In this document: positions 53,534-63,736 of the stretch, in pieces
Layout of the letters: each line of letters opens with the position of its first letter
How positions within the stretch are numbered: the first letter of the stretch is position 1
Assembly (NCBI RefSeq): GCF_030954495.1
Contig: NZ_JAVHUW010000045.1
Location: 35,030 to 99,029, forward strand
Source: Candidatus Desulfosporosinus nitrosoreducens
GTDB lineage: Bacteria; Bacillota; Desulfitobacteriia; Desulfitobacteriales; Desulfitobacteriaceae
Reading direction: 5' to 3'
DNA length: 64,000 nucleotides
Position numbers and translations under genes: made by a program
The notes under the pieces: model-generated
What the model saw: the letters and a program-made list of their open reading frames with translations, nothing else
Told to the model about the DNA's origin: nothing
Databases searched by the model: none

Positions 53534-53654
53534 ATAGTGTTACTTCGCCTTGGCCTCAAACCAGTTGGGGTTATTCTCAAAGGTCAAAATGAATTGCCTT
53601 AGTGCGTTTGTGAGGAGGAGGGATTATAATAGAGGTACAGTGTAGGAGGATATT

Positions 53655-54476
53655 ATGAATTATATTGTTTTTGATTTAGAATTTAATATGTTTTTTAGAT
53701 TTAAAGAAGGAGATCAAGCTAATCCAGGTTTAAAAAATGAGATAATTCAGATCGGTGCCGTGAAATTAAATCAACAACTTGAACAGATCGGTGAGTTTAA
53801 TTTACTAATTAAACCTGTTGTTTATAAACGTCTGAATCCTTATGTCAAGAAGAAGACGAATATCGATATGAGCAGGATTATCCCAAGAAGACCCTTTTTA
53901 CAAGCTATGGAGAGTTTTAAAGCCTGGATGGGCAATGAAGCGGTCCTATGTTCTTGGGGTCAGGACGACATCCTAGGTTTAAGAGAAAATTGCTCATATT
54001 TTGGCTTTAATGCTTTGATCTTTGATCGGTTTATCAACATCCAAAAAATTTACATGGAGTTCGGGGGCTTAAGCAAACAACCTAGCTTGGAAAGTGCGGT
54101 GGATGGCTTGGAGATTGAGAAAAGCTTGCCTTTTCACGATGCCTTCAGTGACGCTGCCTATACGGGAGATGTTTTTAGGAAAATTTATGATTTCTCACAA
54201 GATGCCATTATTAATTGGGGAAAAGTTCAACGGGAAAACGAGCAAAGGATTGAAGAGCTGAAACATTTATTGGCTAAAACGAATATATGCTGTCCGGAAT
54301 GTGGCAGCCAGGTGATAAAAAACGGGGAGTTTTCTAAGCCCAAAAAATATTTTGCCTTTGGGTTTTGCTCACACTGTAATTTGCCAATACGGCACACCGC
54401 CAGAATCGCCAATAAAAGCGGAGAATTTGAAATTATTTGCAATAATGTCATTTATAAAAAGGATCAAAGTGATTAA
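53655..54476 (+). CDS. DEDD-type 3'-5' exonuclease with zinc ribbon (KapD-like)
   Basis: 273 residues. The exonuclease fold has Exo I VFDLEFN, Exo II around WGQDDILGLRENC and Exo III HDAFSDAAYTGDVF, giving the D-E-D-D plus His set. The C-terminal part has a CPEC...CSHC zinc ribbon. The family acts on RNA or DNA 3' ends; Bacillus KapD is linked to sporulation. GTAGGAGG precedes the ATG. A very long hairpin starts one base after the stop. Confidence 0.78.
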   Translation: MNYIVFDLEFNMFFRFKEGDQANPGLKNEIIQIGAVKLNQQLEQIGEFNLLIKPVVYKRLNPYVKKKTNIDMSRIIPRRPFLQAMESFKAWMGNEAVLCSWGQDDILGLRENCSYFGFNALIFDRFINIQKIYMEFGGLSKQPSLESAVDGLEIEKSLPFHDAFSDAAYTGDVFRKIYDFSQDAIINWGKVQRENEQRIEELKHLLAKTNICCPECGSQVIKNGEFSKPKKYFAFGFCSHCNLPIRHTARIANKSGEFEIICNNVIYKKDQSD

Positions 54477-54477
54477 G

Positions 54478-54544
54478 CGCAATTCTCAAAAATGGATTGT
54501 AATGAACTAAAACAGTTCACTACAGTCCATTTTTGAGAATTGCG
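54478..54544. repeat. Long near-perfect hairpin
   Basis: Two 31-base arms starting CGCAATTCTCAAAAATGG are complementary except for one A-C mismatch and one G-U pair, with a loop of about five bases. It begins one base after the exonuclease stop. No T-run follows, so mRNA 3'-end protection or a miniature-element origin is possible as well as termination. Confidence 0.65.
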
Positions 54545-54631
54545 AACATAGCCTGAAATAAACAAGGGAATTAAGAATTTTAATAGGCCGAACGTTTTCG
54601 GTTAGACAGATTGTATTGTTCGATTTTTTGC

Positions 54632-54660
54632 TTGACCTTCCTGACGCCTTCTTGTAGAAT
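54632..54660 (+). promoter_or_regulatory. Promoter of the purine operon
   Basis: TTGACC and TAGAAT with 17-base spacing; transcription would start about 15 bases before the guanine riboswitch. Confidence 0.65.
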
Positions 54661-54681
54661 GAACATATCAAATTCATAGGA

Positions 54682-54750
54682 GTTCATATAATCGCGGAGA
54701 TATGGTCTGCAAGTTTCTACCAGGCTGCCGTAAATGGCCTGACTATGAGC
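54682..54750 (+). promoter_or_regulatory. Guanine riboswitch upstream of purE
   Basis: The purine-riboswitch core is complete: GTTCATATAATC, GATATGG, AAGTTTCTACC, CCGTAAAT and GACTATGAGC, with GTTCATA and TATGAGC forming the closing stem. The C in GACTATG occupies the position that pairs with the ligand, which marks guanine/hypoxanthine rather than adenine. With the terminator at 54825 it should switch the pur operon off when guanine is abundant. Confidence 0.95.
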
Positions 54751-54824
54751 GAAAGTGTACCTAGGGCAACCACTTGTCCAAGTGGTACAGGTTTGATTGA
54801 AAAATCAGATTACACCGAAGGGAT

Positions 54825-54892
54825 AAAAGCCCAGGCGGGTAAGTTTCACTCTTTTATTTTTAAGGGAGAAATTTACCTGCCTGGGCTTTTGC
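54825..54892 (+). terminator. Riboswitch-controlled terminator before purE
   Basis: AAAAGCCCAGGC pairs with GCCTGGGCTTTT, with additional inner pairing between GTAA and TTAC. Confidence 0.85.
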
Positions 54893-54922
54893 TAATTTGC
54901 CGGAAATGAGGAGTGTTTATTG

Positions 54923-55417
54923 ATGAATCAGGTTGGAGTTATTATGGGAAGCGATTCAGACTATAAAGTGATGGAAGATGCCCTCAAAATTCTTCGTCAA
55001 TTTGAGCTGGATTTTGAAGTTAAAATTTCTTCAGCTCATAGAACTTTGGCAAGGACTCTGGATTGGGTTAAAGCTTTTGAAAACCAAGGAGGGAAACTAA
55101 TTATCGCGGGTGCGGGTTTGGCGGCCCATTTGCCGGGAGTTATTGCCGGTGCTACGATATTGCCGGTGATTGGCGTTCCCTTGAGCAGTGGCCCTTTGAA
55201 TGGAATCGACGCTTTGTATGCAATTGTTCAAATGCCGCCCGGAATTCCGGTAGCGACCGTAGGAGTTGGCTCTGCGCGCAATGCCGCCTTATTGGCTGTG
55301 CAAATTTTAGCCCTTCAGGATCAGAAATTAAGTCTTAAGGTTAAAGATTACCGGGCTCAAATGGCCGGGGATATTGCTGCTAAGGATGAGGCTCTACAAA
55401 AGAAACTGAGTGAATGA
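54923..55417 (+). CDS. purE: N5-carboxyaminoimidazole ribonucleotide mutase / AIR carboxylase
   Basis: 164 residues with the PurE signature GSDSDYKVMEDA, SAHRT with the active-site His, and AGLAAHLPGV. It carries out the carboxylation step giving CAIR. No purK is present in the window. GAGGAG precedes the ATG. First gene of the pur operon behind the guanine riboswitch; purB follows after 28 bases. Confidence 0.93.
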   Translation: MNQVGVIMGSDSDYKVMEDALKILRQFELDFEVKISSAHRTLARTLDWVKAFENQGGKLIIAGAGLAAHLPGVIAGATILPVIGVPLSSGPLNGIDALYAIVQMPPGIPVATVGVGSARNAALLAVQILALQDQKLSLKVKDYRAQMAGDIAAKDEALQKKLSE

Positions 55418-55445
55418 TGAGGGCCGAACGAAAGGAGAAACCACC

Positions 55446-56741
55446 TTGATTGACCGCTACACACTTCCCGAGATGGGAAAAATCTGGACGGACGAGCATC
55501 GCCTTTCCCTGTGGTTGAAAATAGAAATCGCTGCCTGCGAAGGATGGGCGAAACTGGGGAAGATACCCGGAGAAGCTGTTGAAGTGATCCGGGAAAAAGC
55601 CTCCTTTACCTGGGAACGGGTACAAGCCCTTGAGGAAGTAACTCAGCACGATGTCCTGGCTTTTCTGACAAATGTTGCTGAAAATGTAGGAGATGAGGCA
55701 AAGTACATTCATTTGGGCCTTACGTCCTCGGACGTTCTTGATACAGCTTTGTCCTTGCAAATGGTGGAAGCAACCGATCTGCTGTTAGCTAAGATGGAAA
55801 GCTTGGAAGAAGTTCTCCGCCGCAGGGCGCTGGAGCAGCGGGACACCCTGATGATGGGAAGAACTCACGGTATTCACGCTGAACCTATAACGTTAGGATT
55901 GAAATTTGCCTTATGGTACGACGAAATTGGGCGTCAAAAAAGGCGTCTGGTTTGGGCTAAAGAGGAGATACGGGTAGGGAAAATTTCAGGTGCGGTTGGA
56001 ACCTTTGCTAATGTGGACCCTCAAGTGGAGGCTCATGTCTGCCAGGTGTTAAACTTGAAACCTGCTCTGATTTCGACCCAGATTCTGCAGCGTGACCGTC
56101 ACGCTTATTATGTGACAACTTTAGCAGGGATCGCCAGCTCTCTCGATAAAATGGCCACAGAAATTCGCAACCTTCAGAGGACAGATGTCCATGAGGTTGA
56201 AGAAGCTTTCAGCAAAGGGCAAAAAGGGTCTTCAGCCATGCCGCACAAGAAAAACCCCATCACACCGGAGCGAATTTGCGGTATGGCCCGGGTTGTGCGC
56301 GCCAATGCTCAAGTTGCTCTGGAAAATGTGGCCCTCTGGCATGAGCGGGATATCTCCCATTCCTCGGCAGAACGCATGATTTTGCCGGACAGTACTCTGG
56401 CTTTGGATTATATGCTTCATAAGATGACCCAATTGATCGACCGGCTGCAGGTGTTTCCTGAGCAGATGCAAATAAATATAGATAAAGGGTTGGGGCTGAT
56501 TTTTTCACAGCGAGTGATGCTGGCCTTAGTGGCAAAAGGGGTTAGCCGGGAAAACGCTTATGCCTTAGTTCAGCGCAATGCTTTGGAAGCTTGGAATACA
56601 AAAGAACAATTTCAAAGTTTAATTCGCAAGGATTCCGGGATTAGGGAATATTTAAGCGCGGAGGAAATCAGCAGTTTGTTTGATTACGCCTACCACACCA
56701 AGCATGTGAAGGATATTTTTGAGCGTTTAGGTCTGGTTTAA
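55446..56741 (+). CDS. purB: Adenylosuccinate lyase
   Basis: 431 residues from the TTG at 55446, the length of Bacillus PurB. It has [11 protein letters not shown], the signature loop [15 protein letters not shown] and [13 protein letters not shown]. It cleaves SAICAR and adenylosuccinate. AAAGGAGA fits the TTG start; the in-frame ATG at 55410 overlaps purE and would add 12 residues. Confidence 0.94.
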   Translation: MIDRYTLPEMGKIWTDEHRLSLWLKIEIAACEGWAKLGKIPGEAVEVIREKASFTWERVQALEEVTQHDVLAFLTNVAENVGDEAKYIHLGLTSSDVLDTALSLQMVEATDLLLAKMESLEEVLRRRALEQRDTLMMGRTHGIHAEPITLGLKFALWYDEIGRQKRRLVWAKEEIRVGKISGAVGTFANVDPQVEAHVCQVLNLKPALISTQILQRDRHAYYVTTLAGIASSLDKMATEIRNLQRTDVHEVEEAFSKGQKGSSAMPHKKNPITPERICGMARVVRANAQVALENVALWHERDISHSSAERMILPDSTLALDYMLHKMTQLIDRLQVFPEQMQINIDKGLGLIFSQRVMLALVAKGVSRENAYALVQRNALEAWNTKEQFQSLIRKDSGIREYLSAEEISSLFDYAYHTKHVKDIFERLGLV

Positions 56742-56790
56742 CAGTGGGTCTTTAAAGTCGGAAACTGATAAAATTGCGAAAGGGGTAATA

Positions 56791-57513
56791 ATGATGGAGA
56801 AGTTAGCCTTGAGGTATGAGGGAAAGGCCAAGAAAGTTTATGATACGGATGAAAACGATTATTTTTGGGTTGCCTATAAAGACGATGCTACAGCTTTTAA
56901 TGGGGAGAAAAAAGGGCAGATTGCGGACAAGGGAGAGGTCAATAATCAGCTGTCGGCACTTTTTTTTGCCGAACTTGAAAAGTCAGGTATCCCCACCCAC
57001 TTTGTCCGCCTGTTGGGTCAACGGGATATGCTGGTACGCCGGTTAGAGATGATTCCCCTCGAAGTGGTGGTGCGCAATATCGTGGCAGGCAGCTTGTCCA
57101 AGCGTCTCGGCGTGGAGGAGGGCTTTGTTCTCTCCCAACCTGTCGTGGAGTTGTATTATAAAGATGATGCCTTGGGAGACCCGATGGTCAATGAATCCCA
57201 TGTCACCGCTATGGGCTGGGCCAGTCCGGAGGTTGCCCGGGAAATACAAGCCCTGGGCTTAAAGGTTAATGAGCTCTTGCGCGATATTCTCCTTAAGGCT
57301 GGGATTGATCTGATTGACTTTAAATTGGAATTCGGAATCAGGGACGGCAAGGTTTATCTTGGGGACGAAATCTCGCCGGATACGTGCCGCTATTGGGATA
57401 TAGAGACTCGGGAAAAGCTCGACAAGGATCGTTTTCGCCGGGATCTCGGGCAAGTGGAAGAAGCCTATCAAGAGGTCTTTCGCAGAGTTAAAGAAGTTCT
57501 CTCCCCGGTTTGA
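56791..57513 (+). CDS. purC: SAICAR synthetase
   Basis: 240 residues. [38 protein letters not shown] and [12 protein letters not shown] are family signatures. It joins CAIR and aspartate using ATP. A second ATG three bases later is an equally good start. Confidence 0.95.
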   Translation: MMEKLALRYEGKAKKVYDTDENDYFWVAYKDDATAFNGEKKGQIADKGEVNNQLSALFFAELEKSGIPTHFVRLLGQRDMLVRRLEMIPLEVVVRNIVAGSLSKRLGVEEGFVLSQPVVELYYKDDALGDPMVNESHVTAMGWASPEVAREIQALGLKVNELLRDILLKAGIDLIDFKLEFGIRDGKVYLGDEISPDTCRYWDIETREKLDKDRFRRDLGQVEEAYQEVFRRVKEVLSPV

Positions 57514-57599
57514 TGTCTGCATAGCAAAGGCTCACTCCCGATTAGGTCCATTGGAGTATTTGCCTTAAGATATGGGCACTCTGCCGGCGGAGAAGGTAA

Positions 57600-57645
57600 G
57601 GTGAAAACTCTCTGAGCTTTTAAAAGCTCTGGGTTGGGTTTTCTC
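57600..57645 (+). other. Hairpin between purC and purF
   Basis: A perfect palindrome GAGCTTTTAAAAGCTC sits inside looser pairing of GAAAAC with GTTTTC. It occupies the place where many Firmicutes have purS-purQ-purL. It could tune expression along the operon; no T-run follows. Confidence 0.35.
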
Positions 57646-57682
57646 CTTGCCTCACTCCGGAAAGGAAAAAGGGGGGACAAAA

Positions 57683-59083
57683 TTGTTCGATATTAGTCTG
57701 GATAAGCCCAATGAGGAATGTGGGATCTTTGGAATCTATGCGCCTAAACAAGAGGTAGCCCGTTTAACCTATTATGGTCTCTACGCATTGCAGCATCGGG
57801 GGCAGGAAAGCGCAGGCATCGCTGTTGCCGACGGGCGGACAATTGAGTTACATAAAGGCATGGGGCTTGTCTCCGAAGTGTTTTCCGACCAGATTGTGAG
57901 AGGCTTGCAAGGGAAAATGGCCATTGGCCATGTTCGCTACTCCACAACAGGTTCAAGTTTATTGGCAAATGCTCAGCCCCTGGTTGTCCATTATCAGAAA
58001 GGGATGATGGCTTTAGCCCATAACGGGAATCTCACGAATGCCACAGAACTGCGGGAAGAATTAGGTATGAACGGTGCCGTATTTCAAACCACGACAGATA
58101 GTGAAGTGATTATTAACCTCATTACCCGCTATCGCCGGGACTCTTTGGAAGATGCGCTTGTCAAAACTATGATGGATTTGCGCGGCGCGTACGCTGTGGT
58201 TATTCTGGCGGAGGATAAGCTTTTTGGTATGAGAGATCCTCATGGAGTGAGACCTCTTTGCATCGGCAGAAAAGGCGGGAAGTATTGTCTTGCTTCGGAG
58301 AGCTGTGCCCTTGATACTATTGGAGCGGAGTTTATCCGGGATTTAGAGCCGGGAGAAATCGTCATCATTGACGAGGAGGGGTTGCGTTCGCGCCCGGGAT
58401 TGTCTAAAAACAGAAGTGCTTTTTGCGCTTTTGAATATATTTACTTTGCACGTCCGGACAGTACGCTGGATAGGCTGAATGTCTCGGAAAGCCGTTGGAA
58501 AATGGGAATTGAGTTAGCGCGTGAATGTCCTCTGGAGGCCGACCTCGTGATTGCAGTTCCGGATTCGGGGACCGCCTCAGCCTTGGGATATGCCTCGGCG
58601 TTGGGCTTGCCTTTCGGGGAAGGGCTGATCAAGAATCGTTATGTCGGGAGAACCTTTATTCAACCGACTCAGGAAATGAGAGAAGTGGGCGTTCGTTTGA
58701 AGCTCAATGCGAATACGAGTGTTCTTAAAGATAAACGAGTTGTTATGATTGATGACTCTATTGTGCGGGGGACCACCAGCTCTAAGTTAGTGGAGATGGT
58801 TAGAAAAGCGGGGGCTAAAGAGGTTCATTTTCTGATTAGTTCACCTCCTGTGGCTTATCCGTGTTATTATGGTATAGACACAGCCGAACGGGAAAAACTG
58901 ATCGCCAATCAGTTGGATGTAGAAGGAATTCGGAAGTTTGTGGGAGCGGATTCTTTGCATTATATTTCAGAGGAAGGCTTATTACGGGCTCTTGGTACTG
59001 ATGATGTTTGTCTGGCCTGTTTTAATGGCTCTTATCCTATCTCCGTTTCAAACTTAAATCGCAGTAAAAACTCTTGCGGGTAG
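57683..59083 (+). CDS. purF: Amidophosphoribosyltransferase
   Basis: 466 residues. A short propeptide is followed by the N-terminal nucleophile cysteine in NEECGIFGIY, then the Ntn amidotransferase domain and the PRTase domain with VMIDDSIVRGTTS. Cysteines in YPCYYG and CLACFNG match the 4Fe-4S cluster ligands of Bacillus PurF. It makes phosphoribosylamine, the first committed step. The TTG at 57683 with AAAGGGGGG is preferred to the longer frame. Confidence 0.94.
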   Translation: MFDISLDKPNEECGIFGIYAPKQEVARLTYYGLYALQHRGQESAGIAVADGRTIELHKGMGLVSEVFSDQIVRGLQGKMAIGHVRYSTTGSSLLANAQPLVVHYQKGMMALAHNGNLTNATELREELGMNGAVFQTTTDSEVIINLITRYRRDSLEDALVKTMMDLRGAYAVVILAEDKLFGMRDPHGVRPLCIGRKGGKYCLASESCALDTIGAEFIRDLEPGEIVIIDEEGLRSRPGLSKNRSAFCAFEYIYFARPDSTLDRLNVSESRWKMGIELARECPLEADLVIAVPDSGTASALGYASALGLPFGEGLIKNRYVGRTFIQPTQEMREVGVRLKLNANTSVLKDKRVVMIDDSIVRGTTSSKLVEMVRKAGAKEVHFLISSPPVAYPCYYGIDTAEREKLIANQLDVEGIRKFVGADSLHYISEEGLLRALGTDDVCLACFNGSYPISVSNLNRSKNSCG

Positions 59084-59114
59084 ATGGTTGGCGAAAATGT
59101 AAGGAGGAATCTTT

Positions 59115-60128
59115 GTGGGATACTCTTACCGAGATGCCGGTGTCGATATTCAAGCCGGCAATGACGTTGTGGAGCGCATTAAACCGGCTGTAGCCCGGAC
59201 GCTTCGCCCGGGAGTTTTAGGCGGACTTGGTGGATTCGGCGGGCTTTTCACCTTGGACTTAAAAAAATATTCTGATCCGGTTCTCGTTTCGGGAACGGAT
59301 GGTGTGGGGACAAAGCTGCGTCTTGCTTTTCAAATGAACCGGCATGATACGATTGGGCAGGATGCGGTCGCTATGTGTGTAAATGATATTCTGGTTCAAG
59401 GTGCGGAGCCGTTGTTCTTTTTGGACTATCTTGCCGTAGGGAAGGTAAATCCCGGGAAAGTCGCGGAGGTCGTGGGGGGAATTGCCCGGGCTTGCGAGAT
59501 TTCAGGGTGCGCCCTCATCGGAGGAGAGACAGCAGAAATGCCGGGTTTCTATGCTGAAGATGAATACGATATTGCCGGTTTTGCCGTAGGTGTCGTAAAC
59601 CGTGACCGTTTAATTGATGGCTCAAACATTCAAGCAGGAGATGTCCTGATTGGCCTGCCGTCGACGGGACTGCACAGCAATGGCTATTCTTTAGTAAGGA
59701 AACTATTTGAGGGGTATTCCTTAGACGATGTTTTGCCGGAGTTGGGCGAACCTTTAGGGAATGTCTTATTACGGCCCACTCAAATTTATGTTAAAACAAT
59801 TTTGCCGCTTCTTGAAGGAAAAACTATTAAAGGTATGGTACATATTACGGGAGGAGGATTGACGGAGAATATTCCCCGCGTCCTGCCTTCGGGGTTAGGA
59901 GTTCAAATTGACAGGGCGGCTTGGAAACGTCCGGCGATTTTTGATTTGCTCCAACGTCTGGGGGATGTGGAGTGGGCTGAAATGTATCGAACGTTCAATA
60001 TGGGGATAGGATTTGTCCTTATTGTGGGCCCGGATGACGAAGAACTTGTCCGGCGGCAGCTTGCGGTTAGGGGAGAGTCGAGCTATGTTCTTGGAAAGGT
60101 CTCAGCCGGAGAAGGTGTATGCTATTGA
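59115..60128 (+). CDS. purM: Phosphoribosylaminoimidazole (AIR) synthetase
   Basis: 337 residues starting [15 protein letters not shown] after the initiator region. [25 protein letters not shown] and [12 protein letters not shown] are typical. It closes the imidazole ring with ATP. GTG start preceded by TAAGGAGG. Its end overlaps purN by ten bases. Confidence 0.95.
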   Translation: MGYSYRDAGVDIQAGNDVVERIKPAVARTLRPGVLGGLGGFGGLFTLDLKKYSDPVLVSGTDGVGTKLRLAFQMNRHDTIGQDAVAMCVNDILVQGAEPLFFLDYLAVGKVNPGKVAEVVGGIARACEISGCALIGGETAEMPGFYAEDEYDIAGFAVGVVNRDRLIDGSNIQAGDVLIGLPSTGLHSNGYSLVRKLFEGYSLDDVLPELGEPLGNVLLRPTQIYVKTILPLLEGKTIKGMVHITGGGLTENIPRVLPSGLGVQIDRAAWKRPAIFDLLQRLGDVEWAEMYRTFNMGIGFVLIVGPDDEELVRRQLAVRGESSYVLGKVSAGEGVCY

Positions 60129-60742
60129 GAGCGGCAGTATTGGCATCCGGAAGAGGAAGCAATCTTAAAGCTTTACTTGAGGCTGCCGAAAGAGGGAGCC
60201 TTCCTATTAAGATTGTTGCCGTTGGTTCGGATCAAGCAGGGGCAAAAGCCCTTGAGTTATCCCGGGGAGCCGGAATCCCGACTCGGGTTTTTCCAAGCAA
60301 GGATTATCCTCACCGCCAGGCTCAGGAAGAGGATCTTTTGATCTGGATGAGGGAACATCGGGTTGAACTGTTACTTTTGGCGGGGTATATGAAAGTCTTG
60401 GGTCCCCAGTTTATTCGGCAGGCCAATTTTCCGATTCTTAATATTCACCCGTCGCTGCTCCCTGCCTTTCCCGGTCTTCACGCCCAGCGTCAGGCTTTGG
60501 AGTATGGAGTCAAAGTGAGCGGGTGCACTGTCCATTTTGTGGATGAGGGTCTGGACAGCGGGCCGATCCTTTTGCAGGAGGTTGTGCCTGTTTTGCCCGG
60601 GGATACGGAGGAAAGTCTGGCCCGGAGAATTTTAGAAGCGGAACATCGCCTTTACCCGGAAGCCGTTCGCCTTTTAGTTGCGGGAAAGGTTAAGCGGGTG
60701 GGACGGCGGATTCAGCTATTGCAACAGGAGGGTTCAGAATGA
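60119..60742 (+). CDS. purN: Phosphoribosylglycinamide formyltransferase
   Basis: 207 residues. [15 protein letters not shown], the catalytic [15 protein letters not shown] and [12 protein letters not shown] are seen. It transfers a formyl group from 10-formyl-THF to GAR. The start overlaps purM and the stop overlaps purH by four bases, giving translational coupling. Confidence 0.94.
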   Translation: MLLRAAVLASGRGSNLKALLEAAERGSLPIKIVAVGSDQAGAKALELSRGAGIPTRVFPSKDYPHRQAQEEDLLIWMREHRVELLLLAGYMKVLGPQFIRQANFPILNIHPSLLPAFPGLHAQRQALEYGVKVSGCTVHFVDEGLDSGPILLQEVVPVLPGDTEESLARRILEAEHRLYPEAVRLLVAGKVKRVGRRIQLLQQEGSE

Positions 60743-62283
60743 AGCGAAGAGCTATTATCAGTGTTTCAGACAAGACGGGGGTTATCGACTTTGCTCAGGG
60801 ACTTGTGGGGTTAGGTTTTGAATTGATTTCGACAGGGGGGACGTACAAGGCTTTGGATGAAGCCAATATCCCTGTGAAATACGTCAGTGAAGTAACCGGG
60901 TTTCCTGAAGTCTTGGATGGCCGGGTGAAGACTCTCCATCCCTTGATTCATGGGGGAATTTTGGCGCGGGACTGTGTTGAACACCGTGAGCAGATGGAGC
61001 GAAACGGCATATGTTTTATAGATCTGGTTGTAGTGAATTTGTATCCCTTCCGGGAAACCATCTCTAAGCCGGGGGTGAGTTTTGACGAGGCGATAGAAAA
61101 CATCGACGTCGGAGGGCCGACGATGGTGCGGGCTGCGGCCAAAAACCACGGTCGGGTTACAGTGCTTGTTAATCCCAAGTCGTACGGAGAAGTTTTAAAT
61201 GTGCTGCGGGAAACAGGCGCTGTCTCAGCGGGAATGCGCAAAAGATTAGCGGCTGAGGCTTTTGCCCATACGGCGGAGTATGACCGTCTGATTGCAGGTT
61301 ATTTAGAACGGCAGCTTGAACCCAGCGGGGGTTTTCCCCAAACTTTGCGGTTGACCGCTCAAAAAGTTCAGGAATTGAGATACGGCGAAAATCCCCAGCA
61401 AAAAGCCGCCTTCTATATAAATTCAGAGGCAGGGACGGGTACTTTAGCCGGAGGAAAGCAATTGCAAGGGAAAGAACTTTCCTATAATAACTGGGCAGAT
61501 ATGGATGCGGCCTGGAAAATTGCGCGTGAATTTGATGCCTGTGCCGCGGCGATTGTCAAACACTCTAATCCTTGCGGAGTGGCTCTGGGCCGGACCCCTT
61601 TGGAAGCCTACCAGAGTGCTCTAGCCTCAGATCCGGTTTCTGCTTTCGGTGGGATTATTGCCTTTAACCGTGTGGTCGATGGGAGCTGTGCGGAGGCCAT
61701 AAAGGAATGCTTTTACGAAGTGATCGTGGCGCCGGATTTCAGCCCGGAGGCTCAGGAAGTTCTCAGCATTAAAACAAACCTGCGTCTCTTTGCCGTTGGC
61801 AGAAGAGAAAATGCAAACGCGAATTCCCGCTGGATGCTTAAAAGTATCAATGGCGGTTATTTAGTTCAAGAGGTGGACCAAGGGACAACCTCAATTAAAG
61901 AGTGGGAAGTTGTAACAGAGCAAAAACCGACAGAAGAAGATTTAAGGGCGCTGGATTTTGCCTGGCGCGTTGTCAAACATGTCAAGTCAAATGCCATCGT
62001 CGTTACAGATTATTGCCAAACTTTGGGTGTGGGGGCCGGGCAAATGAACCGGGTTGGTTCTGCGAAAATTGCTCTGGAACAGGCCGGAGAAAAGGCGAAA
62101 GGGGCCTATTTGGCCTCGGATGCGTTTTTCCCCTTTCCGGATTCCGTTGAAGTTGCAGCCCAGGCGGGAATTCGAGCCATTGTTCAGCCGGGGGGATCAA
62201 TACACGATCCCGAGGTAATTGAGGCGGCTAATCGCCTGAATATGATTATGGTCTTTACGCATCGCAGACATTTTCAACATTAA
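60739..62283 (+). CDS. purH: Bifunctional AICAR transformylase / IMP cyclohydrolase
   Basis: 514 residues. The N-terminal MGS-like cyclohydrolase domain (SVSDKTGVIDFAQ, STGGTYKAL, GRVKTLHPLIHGGIL) is followed by the transformylase domain (LRYGENPQQKAA, KHSNPCGVA, DAFFPFPD). It does the last two steps to IMP. Confidence 0.95.
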   Translation: MKRRAIISVSDKTGVIDFAQGLVGLGFELISTGGTYKALDEANIPVKYVSEVTGFPEVLDGRVKTLHPLIHGGILARDCVEHREQMERNGICFIDLVVVNLYPFRETISKPGVSFDEAIENIDVGGPTMVRAAAKNHGRVTVLVNPKSYGEVLNVLRETGAVSAGMRKRLAAEAFAHTAEYDRLIAGYLERQLEPSGGFPQTLRLTAQKVQELRYGENPQQKAAFYINSEAGTGTLAGGKQLQGKELSYNNWADMDAAWKIAREFDACAAAIVKHSNPCGVALGRTPLEAYQSALASDPVSAFGGIIAFNRVVDGSCAEAIKECFYEVIVAPDFSPEAQEVLSIKTNLRLFAVGRRENANANSRWMLKSINGGYLVQEVDQGTTSIKEWEVVTEQKPTEEDLRALDFAWRVVKHVKSNAIVVTDYCQTLGVGAGQMNRVGSAKIALEQAGEKAKGAYLASDAFFPFPDSVEVAAQAGIRAIVQPGGSIHDPEVIEAANRLNMIMVFTHRRHFQH

Positions 62284-62318
62284 TGTTGAGCATGATAACC
62301 CTGGAAAGAGGTGAGCCG

Positions 62319-63599
62319 GTGAAGAAACGTCGGGTATTAGTTGTAGGAAGCGGCGGCAGAGAGCATGCTCTTGCCTGGAAACTGTCACAAAGTCCGGAGC
62401 TGGAACGTCTCTTTGTTGCGCCGGGAAATGCGGGGACTGAGCCTTGGAATGTTCCCATTCCGGCTCAAGATATAGCGGCTTTAGTACAATTTGCTTTGCA
62501 GGAAGCTATTGACCTGACCCTGGTTGGGCCGGAAGACCCCTTGAGCCTCGGAATTGTGGATGCTTTTCAGGAAGCGGGCCTGCGGATCTTTGGTCCAACT
62601 AAAGCGGCGGCTCAGTTGGAGGGAAGTAAAGCCTTTGCTAAGACCATCATGGAAAACGCCAATATACCAACTGCAGCGTGTGAGGTTTTTGAAGATCCCC
62701 AGCAAGCCAAAACTTATATTCGCACTCTTGGGGCACCTTGTGTTTTAAAAGCTGACGGTTTGGCGGCCGGCAAGGGTGTCATCGTAGCCCTGGATTTGGA
62801 AACGGCTCTCCAAGGGGTCGATGAAATTATGGACGGAAATTTCGGCGCAGCAGGAAAGAAGCTGCTTGTTGAAGAGTTCCTGGAAGGACAGGAAGTCAGC
62901 TTGCTCTGTTTCACCGACGGTGTTACAGCCCGGCCTATGGTTCCGGTGCAGGACCACAAACGTGCTTTGGACGGTGACAAGGGGCTTAATACCGGAGGAA
63001 TGGGGACGTACAGCCCCCCTCCGATTTGGAACGCTGAATTGGAAGAACGCGTTATGGGCGATCTTGTCAATCCGACGTTAAAGGTTATGTCTGAACATGG
63101 TACTCCCTTTCAAGGGGTGCTTTTTATGGGGCTCATGCTTACGAAAGAAGGTCCGAAGTTGCTGGAATACAATGTTCGCTTTGGCGATCCGGAGACACAA
63201 GTCGTTATGAAACGTCTGGACAGTGATCTTTTGTCTGTTTTGTGGGCTTGCACTGAAGGCCGTTTATCCGAGATAAAGTTGGCCTGGAAAGACGAAGTAG
63301 CGGTTTGTGTCGTAATGGCTGCTCCGGGTTATCCGTCGGCCTATCCTAAAGGGCTGCCGATTCGCCTGCCTGAGACTGTTGGCGAGGATGCCGTCATCTT
63401 TCATGCCGGTACGCAAATAAAGAACGGAAGTCTTGAAAGCTCAGGCGGCCGCGTATTAGGTGTCACCGCCGCGGGCGAAACACTCCGGCAAGCTCGTGAA
63501 AAGGCTTACGCTTTAGTGGAAGCTGTCGGCTTTCCGGAAGCTCACTTTAGGCGGGATATCGGCCTTAAAGGGCTTGAACCTAAGTCCGTGAATAATTAG
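62319..63599 (+). CDS. purD: Phosphoribosylamine-glycine ligase
   Basis: 426 residues from the GTG at 62319. It begins VLVVGSGGREHALAWKL and has the ATP-grasp segments LKADGLAAGKGV, GGMGTYSP and YNVRFGDPETQ. It joins phosphoribosylamine and glycine. The GTG has AGAGGTGAG upstream; an in-frame ATG at 62283 next to the purH stop would add 12 residues. Last gene of the operon, closed by a terminator. Confidence 0.94.
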   Translation: MKKRRVLVVGSGGREHALAWKLSQSPELERLFVAPGNAGTEPWNVPIPAQDIAALVQFALQEAIDLTLVGPEDPLSLGIVDAFQEAGLRIFGPTKAAAQLEGSKAFAKTIMENANIPTAACEVFEDPQQAKTYIRTLGAPCVLKADGLAAGKGVIVALDLETALQGVDEIMDGNFGAAGKKLLVEEFLEGQEVSLLCFTDGVTARPMVPVQDHKRALDGDKGLNTGGMGTYSPPPIWNAELEERVMGDLVNPTLKVMSEHGTPFQGVLFMGLMLTKEGPKLLEYNVRFGDPETQVVMKRLDSDLLSVLWACTEGRLSEIKLAWKDEVAVCVVMAAPGYPSAYPKGLPIRLPETVGEDAVIFHAGTQIKNGSLESSGGRVLGVTAAGETLRQAREKAYALVEAVGFPEAHFRRDIGLKGLEPKSVNN

Positions 63600-63633
63600 T
63601 TAAAATTAAGGTCTATCAATAACTTTACCCCTA

Positions 63634-63658
63634 AGCCGTCCGTCTGGACGGCTTTTTC
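63634..63658 (+). terminator. Terminator of the purine operon
   Basis: AGCCGTCC pairs with GGACGGCT, followed by TTTTT. Confidence 0.85.
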
Positions 63659-63736
63659 TAATGTATCTCATTGCTTTGTGACCATTGAGATTTTTCCCCC
63701 ATATAATATTGGCAAGGTGCCCTATCAAGAGGGGGG

